From positions 1-64,000 of the forward strand of contig CAKKQC010000037.1 in the NCBI GenBank assembly GCA_919901855.1: DNA of 64,000 nucleotides, in the 5' to 3' direction. Of the stretch, positions 56,267 to 64,000 are shown piece after piece (the stretch's first letter is position 1; each line of letters starts with the position of its first letter). The notes beneath the pieces are model-generated. The model saw only the letters and a list, made by a program, of their open reading frames with translations. It ran no database searches and was not told where the DNA came from. The position numbers and the translations under genes are program-made. The DNA is from a bacterium (GTDB lineage: Bacteria > Oederibacteriota > CAKKQC01).

Positions 56267-58482
56267 CGCGCCGGGATTCCGAGGAGGCGCGCGGCCTCGC
56301 CCTCCCACCGGGCCTGTCCGGCCGCGTCGCGGCGCAGCCGATCGATCTCGGCGAGCCGCAGGCGCGGGACCGCGAACCGGGGGAACCGGACGAGCAGGGC
56401 GCGGAAGCCCCGGGCGGCCTCGTCGAGGCGGCCGGCGACGAGGGCCTTGTCGGCGTCGTCGTACACGAGTTCGGCGTACGGGAGCTGGAGCCAATGCAGG
56501 TTGGCCGCCGAAGCGGGGGTCACCGGGGGCCGGATGGCATAGACCAGGTAGTACGTGTTCTCCGCCGGCCGGTCGACGGTCCAGACGGGATCGAGATCAC
56601 GGACGACGAACCGTTCGAGGGCCGCGAGGCTGCGATCGTTCCACGCGTAGCCCCCCATGATCTGCTGCATCGTAAGCGATCCCTCCATCCGGTGCACGAG
56701 ACAACCGAGCCGCCGCTGCCGGCAGCCCACGGCGATCCGTTCCCCGTCGCGGCACCAGCGCACGAGCCAGGGGTTGCGGTGCTGGGAGTCCACGAGGGGA
56801 TCGCGGGGCCAGTAGTAGGCCTTGATGTCGCCGGCGAGGTAGGGGCGGCCCAGCGCGGGCCGCTCCTCGAGGAAGGCCCCGATGGCCATGTACCACCCCC
56901 GGGGCGTCACCCGCGAGGCGAGATAGGCCCGGGGCGTCTCGACGCCGAGCGCGGCCCGGAGCGGCGAGGCGGTGATGAACTGCATGGCGCACGCGCGCAT
57001 CCACGCGAGTGCCGCGACGAGGGAGAACGCGACCGCCCACCCCCGGGCAAGGCCCGGGATCGCGGACGCGCGTCCCGGCGGGCGCCGGCCGAGCCGCAGG
57101 ACGGCGGCGAGCGCGGCGAGGGGGAGCACGGGGGCGAGCCACCGGGCCTGCCCGCCGCCGGCGACGACCCAGAGCGCGAGGGCGGCCAGCGCGGCGGGGG
57201 CGAGCCGCGCGGCGGCCGGCCGCAGGGCCCCGCGCGACACGAAGAGCGCGGGGAGGAGCATGACGAGCAGGGGCGAGTACTCGCCCCCGGCGGCGCCGGC
57301 GTCGCGCAGGAGGAACCGCGGGAGCCAGAGCCAGAGCGAGGGGTGGCCGAACGGCACCCACTGCATGTGGGAGAGGAACGGCCGGGTCTCCTCGCCCTGC
57401 GCCAGCGCGGGGAAAACCGAGCCCAGGACCAGCCCCCCGAACGGCGAGCCCGCCAGGGCGAGGTTCTTGGCGATCCACGGGAGTTGGGGGATGAGCCACG
57501 CGAGAGCGGTGGCCATCCTGTGGCCGCGGGGCACGAGGACGGCCAGCATGCCGAAGCCGAGCAGCGTGGCGCTGAGCTTGACCGCGCCGGCGGCGCCGGC
57601 CAGGAGGCCGACGAGGATCCAGCCGCCCCGGCCGCCCGCCACGACGGCCCCCAAGGCCGCGAAGGCGGCGATGGCGGGCAGGTCAGTGTACGCGTGCCCC
57701 GCGATCTCGATTGCCAGCGGGCTGGCGGCGAATCCGAGCCAGGGGGCCGCGGCCAGCGGGCCGGTGAGCCCCGCCGCGCGGGTGGCGCCCGCTAGGAGGG
57801 CGATGGCGAGGGGGAGCCCGCCGAAAGCCAGCAGGCGTGCGGCGCCGTCGCCTCCGACGGCCTGGCCAAACGCGAACAGCATCTCGCCGCCGAGGTGGAA
57901 GTTGGACAGCGGCTCGAGCCCGGCGTCGAAGACCTTGGCCCTGGCGAGGAACCGGGCGGGCAGGGCCAGGTGGTACTGGAGCGCGTCGTACGAGGTCTCG
58001 GGGGCCAGCGCGACCACGAGCGCGGGAAGGCATAGGGCGATCACGGCGATCGCTCCGGCGGGGGAGACCCCCGTGAACGGCCTGGTGCGGCGCAGGATGC
58101 GCAGACCGGCGACCGCGCCCACCAAGGCCAGGGTCGTCAGGGCGGGTGGGCGGAGGAGACCGGCCAGCCCCAGACCAAGGACGGCGGCGGGCAGGACGAC
58201 CACGAGACCGGCGGTCAGGACGAGGGCGGCGGGCGGATCGCGGCGGCGGGGCGCGGTGAGCGCGAGGACGGACGGGCCGGCCGCCAGCCCGGTGAGCGCC
58301 ACGGCGGCGGCGGCGAGTGCTTCGATGAAGTGGCGGCCGAGGGCGGCGAGAAGGGGACCGGCCTCGACCGGGCCGGGCGTCCAGAACCAGAGGTCCCAGG
58401 CGGGGTGCCAGCCGGGCAGCCAGCCCGCGAGCCAGAGGCCGATGCAGACCAGGCCCCAGGCGGGCGCAAGGGCCCCGCTCAT
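56263..58482 (-). CDS. GT-C-like polytopic membrane protein
   Basis: A 739-residue protein with 12 or more hydrophobic helices and a C-terminal soluble region of about 230 residues (LVHRMEGSLTMQQIMGGYAWN onward), ending in a TPR-like helical segment. The loop around PETSYDALQYHLALPARFLA is shared with the downstream paralogue. One base separates its start from the Crp/Fnr stop, so a crp-like regulator, two GT-C-like proteins and an aldo/keto reductase form one run. Likely surface-glycan or protein glycosylation; function not provable from sequence. Confidence 0.7.
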   Translation of the reverse strand: MSGALAPAWGLVCIGLWLAGWLPGWHPAWDLWFWTPGPVEAGPLLAALGRHFIEALAAAAVALTGLAAGPSVLALTAPRRRDPPAALVLTAGLVVVLPAAVLGLGLAGLLRPPALTTLALVGAVAGLRILRRTRPFTGVSPAGAIAVIALCLPALVVALAPETSYDALQYHLALPARFLARAKVFDAGLEPLSNFHLGGEMLFAFGQAVGGDGAARLLAFGGLPLAIALLAGATRAAGLTGPLAAAPWLGFAASPLAIEIAGHAYTDLPAIAAFAALGAVVAGGRGGWILVGLLAGAAGAVKLSATLLGFGMLAVLVPRGHRMATALAWLIPQLPWIAKNLALAGSPFGGLVLGSVFPALAQGEETRPFLSHMQWVPFGHPSLWLWLPRFLLRDAGAAGGEYSPLLVMLLPALFVSRGALRPAAARLAPAALAALALWVVAGGGQARWLAPVLPLAALAAVLRLGRRPPGRASAIPGLARGWAVAFSLVAALAWMRACAMQFITASPLRAALGVETPRAYLASRVTPRGWYMAIGAFLEERPALGRPYLAGDIKAYYWPRDPLVDSQHRNPWLVRWCRDGERIAVGCRQRRLGCLVHRMEGSLTMQQIMGGYAWNDRSLAALERFVVRDLDPVWTVDRPAENTYYLVYAIRPPVTPASAANLHWLQLPYAELVYDDADKALVAGRLDEAARGFRALLVRFPRFAVPRLRLAEIDRLRRDAAGQARWEGEAARLLGIPAR

Positions 58483-58483
58483 C

Positions 58484-59176
58484 TCAGGTGGCGTACTTCT
58501 TGAGCTTGTCGAGGTCGGTGAGGTGGACCTGCCGGGCCTTGAGCCGGACGCATCCCTCTTCTTCGAGGGCGTTCAGCATCCGGGTCGTCGTCTCGCGCGA
58601 GAGCCCGGCGAGGTCGGCGAGCTCCTGGTGCGTGAGCGGGATGACGACGCCCGCCCCGGCCGCCGCGGGGAACTCGTCCATGAGGGTCAGGAGCAGGTCC
58701 GCGAGCTTCGACTGCGAATCGCCCAGGGCGAGCGTCTTGATCTGCCGGTTCGCGGCCTGGAGCCGGTGGGCCAGCGTCTGGATGATCCGGAGCGATATGC
58801 CGGGGACGTCCTTCAGCAGCTTCTCGAAGTCGGCCTGCTCGATCGTGATGGCGCGGCAGTCCGTGAGCGCCTCGGCAGTGGCGCTCCGCTCGTGCCCCGG
58901 CAGGAAGAGCGCCATCTCGCCGAAGAAGTCCTTCGGCCGGAGCAGGGCCAGGGTCTTCACCCTCCCGTCCGAGGACGAGCGCGAGATCTTTATGATGCCG
59001 GCGACGATGAGCACTACGTAGGTCCCCTTCTCGCCCTCGAGGAAGACCGTCGTGCGCTTCGGGAACCGGCGTTCGCGGGCGATGGAGGCGATCCGCGCGA
59101 GCTGGGGCGGGGTCAGGTCCTGGAAGAGCACGAACTGCTTCAGCGCGGGGTCGAGAGTCGGCATCCTGACGTTCAT
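58484..59176 (-). CDS. Crp/Fnr-family transcription regulator
   Basis: A 230-residue regulator. The cyclic-nucleotide-binding-type barrel (about 15-130) has EGEKGTYVVLIVAGIIKIS and DFFGEMALF; after FFGEMAL comes LPGHERSATAEAL, where an Arg-Ser-Ala-Thr set like that of Crp is compatible with cyclic-nucleotide binding. No Fnr-type N-terminal cysteine cluster is present. The helix-turn-helix is LTHQELADLAGLSRETTTRM. It could start at 59176 or at the in-frame ATG at 59164. A perfect -35 TTGACA lies upstream on this strand. It heads the GT-C-like gene run. Confidence 0.88.
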   Translation of the reverse strand: MNVRMPTLDPALKQFVLFQDLTPPQLARIASIARERRFPKRTTVFLEGEKGTYVVLIVAGIIKISRSSSDGRVKTLALLRPKDFFGEMALFLPGHERSATAEALTDCRAITIEQADFEKLLKDVPGISLRIIQTLAHRLQAANRQIKTLALGDSQSKLADLLLTLMDEFPAAAGAGVVIPLTHQELADLAGLSRETTTRMLNALEEEGCVRLKARQVHLTDLDKLKKYAT

Positions 59177-59198
59177 GCTAGGTTGGTACGGCGCTCAC

Positions 59199-59204
59199 TG
59201 TCAA
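59199..59204 (-). promoter_or_regulatory. -35 box (TTGACA) upstream of Crp/Fnr gene
   Basis: An exact TTGACA on the minus strand, 22 bases before the ATG at 59176. Seventeen bases downstream is only CTAGCA, a poor -10, so the start site is uncertain and initiation could favour the ATG at 59164. Confidence 0.4.
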
Positions 59205-59239
59205 TGTGCCTGCGGCTGCGGACGCACCCGCAGTCCCTC

Positions 59240-59263
59240 GGGCTTCGGCAGACGCCGAAGCCC
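59240..59263 (+). terminator. Perfect 10-bp hairpin downstream of FKBP-type lipoprotein gene
   Basis: GGGCTTCGGC-AGAC-GCCGAAGCCC, followed on the plus strand by TGCCTTTT. The flanking genes are on the minus strand, where no T-run follows, so it may be a terminator in the opposite sense or a palindromic repeat. A smaller hairpin CTGCGG-N6-CCGCAG is at 59216-59233. Confidence 0.4.
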
Positions 59264-59295
59264 TGCCTTTTCCCCGCCGTACATGTCCCTCAGTC

Positions 59296-60348
59296 TTATT
59301 GGATCCGCGGTGTAAGGCGCTTGGGCTCCTCGATCTGGGCGTTCTGCATCACGAGGGCCATGACGCGGTCCTCGAGGATCCGGCGGCGCAACAGGTCGAA
59401 GGCCTTCTGCTGGCGGACCATCTCGAGGAACGCGGCGGGCTCCTGGCCCTGCTGGCGCGCCATCTGGGACGCCGCCTGCTCGACCTCGGCGTCCGTCACG
59501 GCGATGTGCTCCTTCTTCGCGATCCAGGCCAGGACCTTCGAGAGCTTGACGCTCCGGACGACGCCGGGGCGGTTCGAGGTCCGGATCGCCTCGGCGTCCG
59601 GTCCGCCCTGCGCGGGACCGGAGCCGCGCTGGGCCGCGGACTGGAGGGTCTGCTGGACGATGCGGTCGAGCTCCCGGTTGATTTCGCGGCGGCCCGGCTC
59701 GCCCCGCCACTGCGTCAGCAGCGCCTCGGCGACCTGGGCGCGGATCGACTGCTCGGCCTGCGTCTGGTGCTGCCGGGCGAGCTCCTCGCGCAGGGCCTTC
59801 CGGAGCTGTTCGACCGTCGTGAGCTGGCCGCGCGACACCTGCGCGGCGAACTCGTCGGTCAGCGGCGGCCGGCTCAGGCCCTCGATGCCGCGCAGCGTGA
59901 TCCGGAACACGGCGGTCTTCCCCGCGAGCGTCGGCTCCTGGTAGTCGGCGGGGAACGCGACCTTGACGTCCTTCATCTGTCCCACGCGCATGCCGACGAC
60001 GCCCTCCTCGAACCCCGGGATCATCTGGCCCGCCCCGAGCACGAGGGCGTAGCCGGAGGCCGTGCCCCCCATGAACGGGGTGCCGCCGAGCGTGCCGACG
60101 AAGTCGACCGTCGCCCGGTTCCCCTTCGCGGCGGCCGAGTCGGCCGGCAGGGGCATCGCCTTCGCGGCCTGGTTCCTGAGCTGGTCGAGGAACCTGGTGA
60201 CGTCGCCCTCCGTTACCTTGGCGACGACGGGCCGGGTCAGCTTGAGGCCCTTGTAGGTGACATGCTGGCGCGTGCACCCGGCGGTGAGCCAGGCAGACGC
60301 GGCGAGCACGAACAGGCACCGCGGATAGGTGGCGCGTCGGTTGAACAT
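59296..60348 (-). CDS. Trigger-factor-like FKBP peptidyl-prolyl isomerase lipoprotein
   Basis: A 350-residue protein. The signal peptide ends in LTAGC (Cys25), a lipobox. Residues about 60-150 form an FKBP domain of trigger-factor type (ATVDFVGTLGGTPFMGG, QMIPGFEEGVVGM, FPADYQEPTLAGKTAVF). The rest is an alpha-helical trigger-factor C-terminal-like chaperone region. The ribosome-binding domain is replaced by the lipoprotein signal, so it probably helps fold exported or outer-membrane proteins in the periplasm. The start at 60348 is chosen for the signal peptide and a TGCTACAAT box 7 bases upstream; the longer frame lacks both. Confidence 0.85.
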   Translation of the reverse strand: MFNRRATYPRCLFVLAASAWLTAGCTRQHVTYKGLKLTRPVVAKVTEGDVTRFLDQLRNQAAKAMPLPADSAAAKGNRATVDFVGTLGGTPFMGGTASGYALVLGAGQMIPGFEEGVVGMRVGQMKDVKVAFPADYQEPTLAGKTAVFRITLRGIEGLSRPPLTDEFAAQVSRGQLTTVEQLRKALREELARQHQTQAEQSIRAQVAEALLTQWRGEPGRREINRELDRIVQQTLQSAAQRGSGPAQGGPDAEAIRTSNRPGVVRSVKLSKVLAWIAKKEHIAVTDAEVEQAASQMARQQGQEPAAFLEMVRQQKAFDLLRRRILEDRVMALVMQNAQIEEPKRLTPRIQ

Positions 60349-60355
60349 GGCGAGG

Positions 60356-60361
60356 ATTGTA
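60356..60361 (-). promoter_or_regulatory. Extended -10 box for FKBP-type lipoprotein gene
   Basis: Minus-strand TGCTACAAT: TACAAT ends 7 bases before the ATG at 60348, with the TG extension and no good -35 at normal distance. The best of the leaderless-type promoters in the window. Confidence 0.6.
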
Positions 60362-60457
60362 GCATACGGCCCGCGGTCAAGCCCGCACCCGGTACCGGGC
60401 GGCACCGGGTGCCGCGAGGCCACGCGGTACGATACGATCGTGCAAGGGCCTTCAGCC

Positions 60458-61285
60458 ATGGAAGAAACGAGCGCACTGCGTCCCGGGATCGGGGTCGCGT
60501 TCGGCGGTGGGGTGGTCTACTCGATCGCGGGCGTCGGCGTGGCCCTCGGCCTCCGCGAGGCGGGTCTCCCGGTCGTCGCCGTTTCCGGCACGAGCGGCGG
60601 GGCCCTCGTGGGGGCGGCCGTGGCGGCGGTCCTGCGTCCCGCGGAGCTTCGCGCGGTCGGGACCAAGATGGACTGGGGCGACCTCGTGCGGTTCACGCCG
60701 GGCAAGATGGGTCTCCTGAACGGCGAGCCGATCCGGGCCTTCGTCGAGCGGATCACGGGCTGCCGGACGTTCGAGGAACTCCGCATGCCGTTCACGGCGG
60801 TGGCCACCGACATTCTCCGCGGCGCCGAGGTCCGGTTCACGACCGGGCCGCTCGGGATGGCGGTGCAGGCGAGCTGCGCGATCCCGGGGCTGTTCCAGCC
60901 CGTCAGGTCCGCCGACATGCTGCTCGTGGACGGTGGCATCTCGGCGAACCTGCCCGCGGACGCGGTTCGCGCGTGGCGTCCGGCCGTGACGCTGGCGGTC
61001 GACGTGCTGACGCTGTCGGACCAGTACCAGGGACCCCTGCGCACGGGGGCCCAGGTCGTGATTAAGGCCTACCACACGATGGTCAAGCGGGAGATCGAGC
61101 TGCAGGAGCGGAACGCGGACTTCGTCGTCATGCCGAACGTGAGCGGGCTCTCGGTGCTGAACTTCCGGGACGCGCCCGAGATCATCGCGCGGGGCGAGGA
61201 GGCCATCCGGCCCCTGATCGCGCGCATCCGGGCCCTGCTGGCCGACCGGACGGCAGGGTCCGACGTCCTCCCCTGGTCAATCTGA
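60458..61285 (+). CDS. Patatin-like phospholipase
   Basis: A 275-residue patatin-family hydrolase with oxyanion loop VAFGGGVVYS (about residues 13-22), nucleophile Ser46 in GTSGGAL and catalytic Asp158 in LVDGG, the Ser-Asp dyad of bacterial patatins such as RssA/YlbK. It hydrolyses acyl esters; substrate unknown. AAGGG (60444-60448) sits nine bases before the ATG; GTG 60440 is an alternative start. It is divergent from the FKBP lipoprotein gene, with 109 bases between them. Confidence 0.85.
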   Translation: MEETSALRPGIGVAFGGGVVYSIAGVGVALGLREAGLPVVAVSGTSGGALVGAAVAAVLRPAELRAVGTKMDWGDLVRFTPGKMGLLNGEPIRAFVERITGCRTFEELRMPFTAVATDILRGAEVRFTTGPLGMAVQASCAIPGLFQPVRSADMLLVDGGISANLPADAVRAWRPAVTLAVDVLTLSDQYQGPLRTGAQVVIKAYHTMVKREIELQERNADFVVMPNVSGLSVLNFRDAPEIIARGEEAIRPLIARIRALLADRTAGSDVLPWSI

Positions 61286-61346
61286 TCTTGGGGCGGCTCT
61301 GAGCCAGGAAACGCGGGCGAGACGGAAGCGGAGGCTTTAGCCGCCG

Positions 61347-61532
61347 CTACTTCGTCTGCTGCGCCGTGACCTCCAGCTTGCCGTTGGCCATCGCCGACGA
61401 GTAGTGGATGGACTGCTTGCAGATCGGGCAGTCCTCGATCCACGTATCCTCGGGCTGGCTCAGATCGAGGTTGACGATCAGGCTCTTCCCGCAGTGCGGG
61501 CAGCGGACCTTGGTAGTGACCTTCAGGATCAC
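61347..61532 (-). CDS. Small CPxCG zinc-ribbon protein
   Basis: A 61-residue protein with two zinc-ribbon knuckles, CPHCG (residues 11-15) and CPIC, in the order seen in CPxCG-motif proteins. Function unknown; probably binds zinc. The start is GTG 61532, six bases after a TGTAGGCT -10 box. It is convergent with the patatin gene and lies downstream of the MFS gene on the same strand. Confidence 0.75.
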   Translation of the reverse strand: MILKVTTKVRCPHCGKSLIVNLDLSQPEDTWIEDCPICKQSIHYSSAMANGKLEVTAQQTK

Positions 61533-61538
61533 GCGGAT

Positions 61539-61544
61539 AGCCTA
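61539..61544 (-). promoter_or_regulatory. -10 box for CPxCG protein gene
   Basis: Minus-strand TAGGCT preceded by TG, 6 bases before the GTG at 61532; leaderless pattern. Confidence 0.4.
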
Positions 61545-61576
61545 CAGGCTCGCGGCGGGATTTTCAAGCGCGCCGG

Positions 61577-62815
61577 TCATGCTCCTTTGAGGCGCAGGAT
61601 CACGAGGGAGGCGGCAACGATGACGAGCCCGCTGACGAGGAACGGCCCGTTCTGCCACGCGAGCCGGTCCAGCAGGAAGCCCGCCAGCAGGGGGCCGAAG
61701 ATGGCGCCGAGCGACCCCAGTCCGGTGGCCAGCGCCACGTCCCGGCCGCGCCAGGCGGGCCGCGCCCAGCGCTGGAGGAAGTCGGCCTGGATCGGGCTGA
61801 AGAAGGTCGCCCCGAGGATATCGTGCAAGATGAAGAAACCGCAGGCGAGGAGCGCGCCGGGCACGACCGCGGTCGCCGAGAGGCACGCGCCCTGGGCGGC
61901 CATCGAGACGATGAAGATGGCCTTGTAGTGGCGACGCAGTCCCGGCCGGTCCATCCACTGGCCCGCGACCATCATCGGAATGCCGAGGGAAAACCGGTGG
62001 GCCATCTGGAGGGCGCCCAGGACGGGCACGGCGAAGCCGAACTTGTCCTTGAAGAAGAGGACGAGATAGAAGGTGTGGCTCATCGTGAGCCCGACGTTGA
62101 AGACGAACGAGCTCGCGGTCAGGACCCAGAGGTTCGGGGGGAGCGCGATCCCGAGCCAGCGGGTGACGCCGCGGTCCGCGCCCGCCGTGGCGGCGGTGGT
62201 CCGGACGATCCCCGGGTCCTCGCGGAACCAGCGCCATACGGTGAACGTGGCGGCCGCCGAGAGGACGGCCGAGAGGCCGAAGGTCCAGGACCAGCCCAGC
62301 CGCGAGATGATCCAGCCCGCCGAGACCGCGCCGACGGCCATGAAGAAGAACTCCGACCCGATGGCCCGGCCGATCCAGCGGACGAATCTGGCGCCGGCCG
62401 CCTCGTAGACGGCCAGCGACCGCATGGCGTCCCGGACGACGCCCGCGGCGTCCCGGACCATCTTCGCGGCGGCCAGCGTGGCGGTACCCGTCACGGCGGG
62501 CAGGACCGCGGTGGAGACCGTGATGAGTCCCAGCGCGTCCACGAGGAAGGGCTTGCGCCCCACGACGTCCGACCGGGAGCCGACGAGGTACCGGACGGCG
62601 AGGATGCCGAACTGGGACACCCCGAAGATGATCCCCATGCTCGTGAACGAGATCCGGAGGAAGTCGAGGTAAAGGGGGAGGGCGAACTCGTAGATGCCGA
62701 AGGCGGTCGCCTGGAAGGCGCCCGCGACGAGCAGGGCGATAAGGGCGCGTCGGACGACGCGTTCCCGACGTGTGTCGGGCGCGCGTCGGACGGCGGGCCG
62801 CCCGGTCTCCGGCAT
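61577..62815 (-). CDS. MFS transporter
   Basis: A 412-residue protein with 12 predicted helices. The loop 2-3 motif is GSRSDVVGRKPFLV, matching GxxxDxxGRK of the superfamily. The charged N-terminus (RRAPDTRRERVVRRA) is cytoplasmic. Substrate unknown. The ATG at 62815 is two bases after the zwf stop, so it is probably cotranscribed with glucose-6-phosphate dehydrogenase and might carry a sugar or sugar acid. Confidence 0.82.
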   Translation of the reverse strand: MPETGRPAVRRAPDTRRERVVRRALIALLVAGAFQATAFGIYEFALPLYLDFLRISFTSMGIIFGVSQFGILAVRYLVGSRSDVVGRKPFLVDALGLITVSTAVLPAVTGTATLAAAKMVRDAAGVVRDAMRSLAVYEAAGARFVRWIGRAIGSEFFFMAVGAVSAGWIISRLGWSWTFGLSAVLSAAATFTVWRWFREDPGIVRTTAATAGADRGVTRWLGIALPPNLWVLTASSFVFNVGLTMSHTFYLVLFFKDKFGFAVPVLGALQMAHRFSLGIPMMVAGQWMDRPGLRRHYKAIFIVSMAAQGACLSATAVVPGALLACGFFILHDILGATFFSPIQADFLQRWARPAWRGRDVALATGLGSLGAIFGPLLAGFLLDRLAWQNGPFLVSGLVIVAASLVILRLKGA

Positions 62816-62817
62816 GC

Positions 62818-64000
62818 TCAGGCCGGATTCCTCCAGCGCCGGCCGTCGCGCTCGATCAGGGCGTCGGCCCCGGCCGGTCCCCAGCTGCCGGCCGGGTAGG
62901 GGGCGGGCGGCCCGGCGGTCCCGGTCCGCCAGGCGTCGAGGATCGGCTGGACGATGGCCCAGGTCGCCCGGACCCCGTCCTCCCGGATGAAGAGGCTGGC
63001 GTCGCCCCGGATGGCGTCTAGCAGGAGGCGTTCGTACGCGTGCATCGGGCGCGCCCCGAACGTGCAGGCGTACGTGAAGTTCATGGTGACCGGCGCGATC
63101 CGGAGTTCCGAGCCTGGCACCTTCGTGCCGAACGACAACGAGATGCCCTCGTCGGGCTGGATGCGGAGCACGAGCTCGTTGGGCCGCGTCTGCTCCTCGG
63201 TCAGGTTCCGGAACAGCAGGTGGGGGATCCGCGAGAACCGGATCACGATCTCGGTGGACCGTCCCTCCAGCCGCTTGCCCGTGCGCAGGTAGAAGGGGAC
63301 ACCGCTCCAGCGCCAGTTGTCGATCAGGAGCTTGAGGGCCACGAAGGTTTCCGTGGCCGACCCCGGGGCCACGTGCGGCTCGGCGCGGTAGCCGGGGACG
63401 GGCTCGCCGTCCATGGTGCCGCCCGCGTACTGGCCGCGCACGACGAACCGCGTGACGTCTCCCGGCTCCAGCGGCCGCACGGCACGGAAGACCTTGACCT
63501 TCTCGTCCCGGATCGCGTCGGCGTCCCGGGCGACCGGGGGTTCCATCGCCACGAGGGTCAGGAGCTGCAGCAGGTGGTTCTGGACGATGTCGCGAAGCGC
63601 CCCGGCGCCCTCGTAGAACCGGCCCCGGGTTCCGATGCCGATGGATTCGGCCACCGTGATCTGCACGTGGTCCACGTACTTGTAGTTCCAGAGCGGCTCG
63701 AAGATGCCGTTGGCGAACCGGAAGACCAGGAGGTTCTGAACCGTCTCCTTCCCGAGATAGTGGTCGATCCGGTAGACCTGGTCCTCGGAGAGGATCCGGG
63801 AGACCTCGTCGTTGAGACTGAGGGCGGAGGCCAGGTCGTGGCCGAACGGTTTCTCGAAGATCACGCGGGTCCACCCGCGCGCCGCGCGCCCCGAGTGCCG
63901 CGGGGTGAGCCCCGCGGCCCCGAGCCGGCGGACGATGCCCGGCACCGCGTCGGGCGGAACCGCGAGATAGAAGAGCCGGTTGCCCGGGATTCCGTTAAGC
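62818..64000 (-). CDS. zwf: Glucose-6-phosphate 1-dehydrogenase (N-terminus beyond window)
   Basis: At least 393 residues of Zwf; the frame runs off the right edge, so the NADP-binding N-terminus (roughly 100 residues) is missing. Diagnostic segments are FYLAVPPDAV at the edge, VIFEKPFGHDL, and the active-site signature RIDHYLGKE with catalytic His and substrate-binding Lys, followed by FRFANGIFEPLWN. It oxidises glucose 6-phosphate to 6-phosphogluconolactone for the oxidative pentose phosphate pathway, making NADPH. An internal GTG at 63945 is not the true start. The MFS gene follows after two bases. Confidence 0.95.
   Translation of the reverse strand, partial: LNGIPGNRLFYLAVPPDAVPGIVRRLGAAGLTPRHSGRAARGWTRVIFEKPFGHDLASALSLNDEVSRILSEDQVYRIDHYLGKETVQNLLVFRFANGIFEPLWNYKYVDHVQITVAESIGIGTRGRFYEGAGALRDIVQNHLLQLLTLVAMEPPVARDADAIRDEKVKVFRAVRPLEPGDVTRFVVRGQYAGGTMDGEPVPGYRAEPHVAPGSATETFVALKLLIDNWRWSGVPFYLRTGKRLEGRSTEIVIRFSRIPHLLFRNLTEEQTRPNELVLRIQPDEGISLSFGTKVPGSELRIAPVTMNFTYACTFGARPMHAYERLLLDAIRGDASLFIREDGVRATWAIVQPILDAWRTGTAGPPAPYPAGSWGPAGADALIERDGRRWRNPA

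Noticed and set aside
63400-63945. Complete zwf starting at GTG 63945
   Set aside because: The frame stays open to the window edge and the residues before this codon (FYLAVPPDAV) match conserved Zwf sequence, so the gene is truncated by the window.

Overview
The window is a GC-rich stretch of a bacterial chromosome with densely packed genes, many overlapping start-to-stop by 1-4 bases. It is diderm: there are lipoproteins, beta-barrel PorV-like proteins and a type IV pilus ATPase. The mix of PorV/UPF0164-like porins, CARDB/TIG surface proteins, an Ehr-type membrane complex and hgcAB resembles uncultivated groundwater or sediment phyla such as Elusimicrobiota. That placement is inference, with moderate to low confidence. 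I see no tRNA, rRNA, CRISPR array or insertion sequence.

Layout. 1-2040: end of a TIG-repeat surface protein and a PorV-like partner. 2099-6523: methyltransferase, GH130 glycosidase/phosphorylase, DUF4091 glycosidase, APH-type kinase. 6537-9296: large secreted HEXXH/beta-propeller protein. 9401-16549: histidine kinase, NtrC-type regulator, then a sigma-54 promoter with an upstream palindrome driving a CARDB surface protein and another PorV-like protein. 16650-19719: GNAT, ArsC, FAD oxidoreductase, sugar isomerase.

19783-28496 is the most striking region. Thirteen co-directional genes look like one operon: arsR, a thioredoxin-like protein with a Cys-rich tail, an ABC exporter, a 54-residue Cys-rich membrane protein, hgcA and hgcB (mercury methylation), acr3, a DUF1573 lipoprotein, arsP, an arsE-like thioredoxin, arsF and arsG. 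An inverted repeat overlapping the -10 box and start codon of arsR is a likely operator. If expressed as a unit, mercury methylation would be controlled together with inorganic and organic arsenic resistance; ArsC at 17111 could feed arsenite to Acr3.

28723-35961: six genes of a group-4-hydrogenase-like, ion-pumping membrane complex whose catalytic-type subunit has lost the nickel-binding cysteines (Ehr type). 36064-44045: a lower-GC membrane protein, a secreted protein, RidA, an M23 peptidase, an MFS transporter and PilT with a duplicated N-terminal domain. 44046-48981: CARDB protein, subtilisin-like protease with a YPNP C-terminal domain, and a PorV-like protein with TPRs, the third surface-protein/PorV locus in the window. 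48991-59176: large glycosyltransferase-C-like membrane proteins, a methyltransferase, an amidohydrolase, an aldo/keto reductase and a Crp/Fnr regulator. 59296-64000: a lipoprotein trigger-factor-like isomerase, a patatin, a small CPxCG protein, an MFS transporter and glucose-6-phosphate dehydrogenase running off the end.

Across the window, first genes of transcription units repeatedly have a TAnnnT box about 6-10 bases before the start codon and little or no Shine-Dalgarno sequence, suggesting leaderless transcription. Genes inside operons usually carry a GGAG-type ribosome site or a stop/start overlap.
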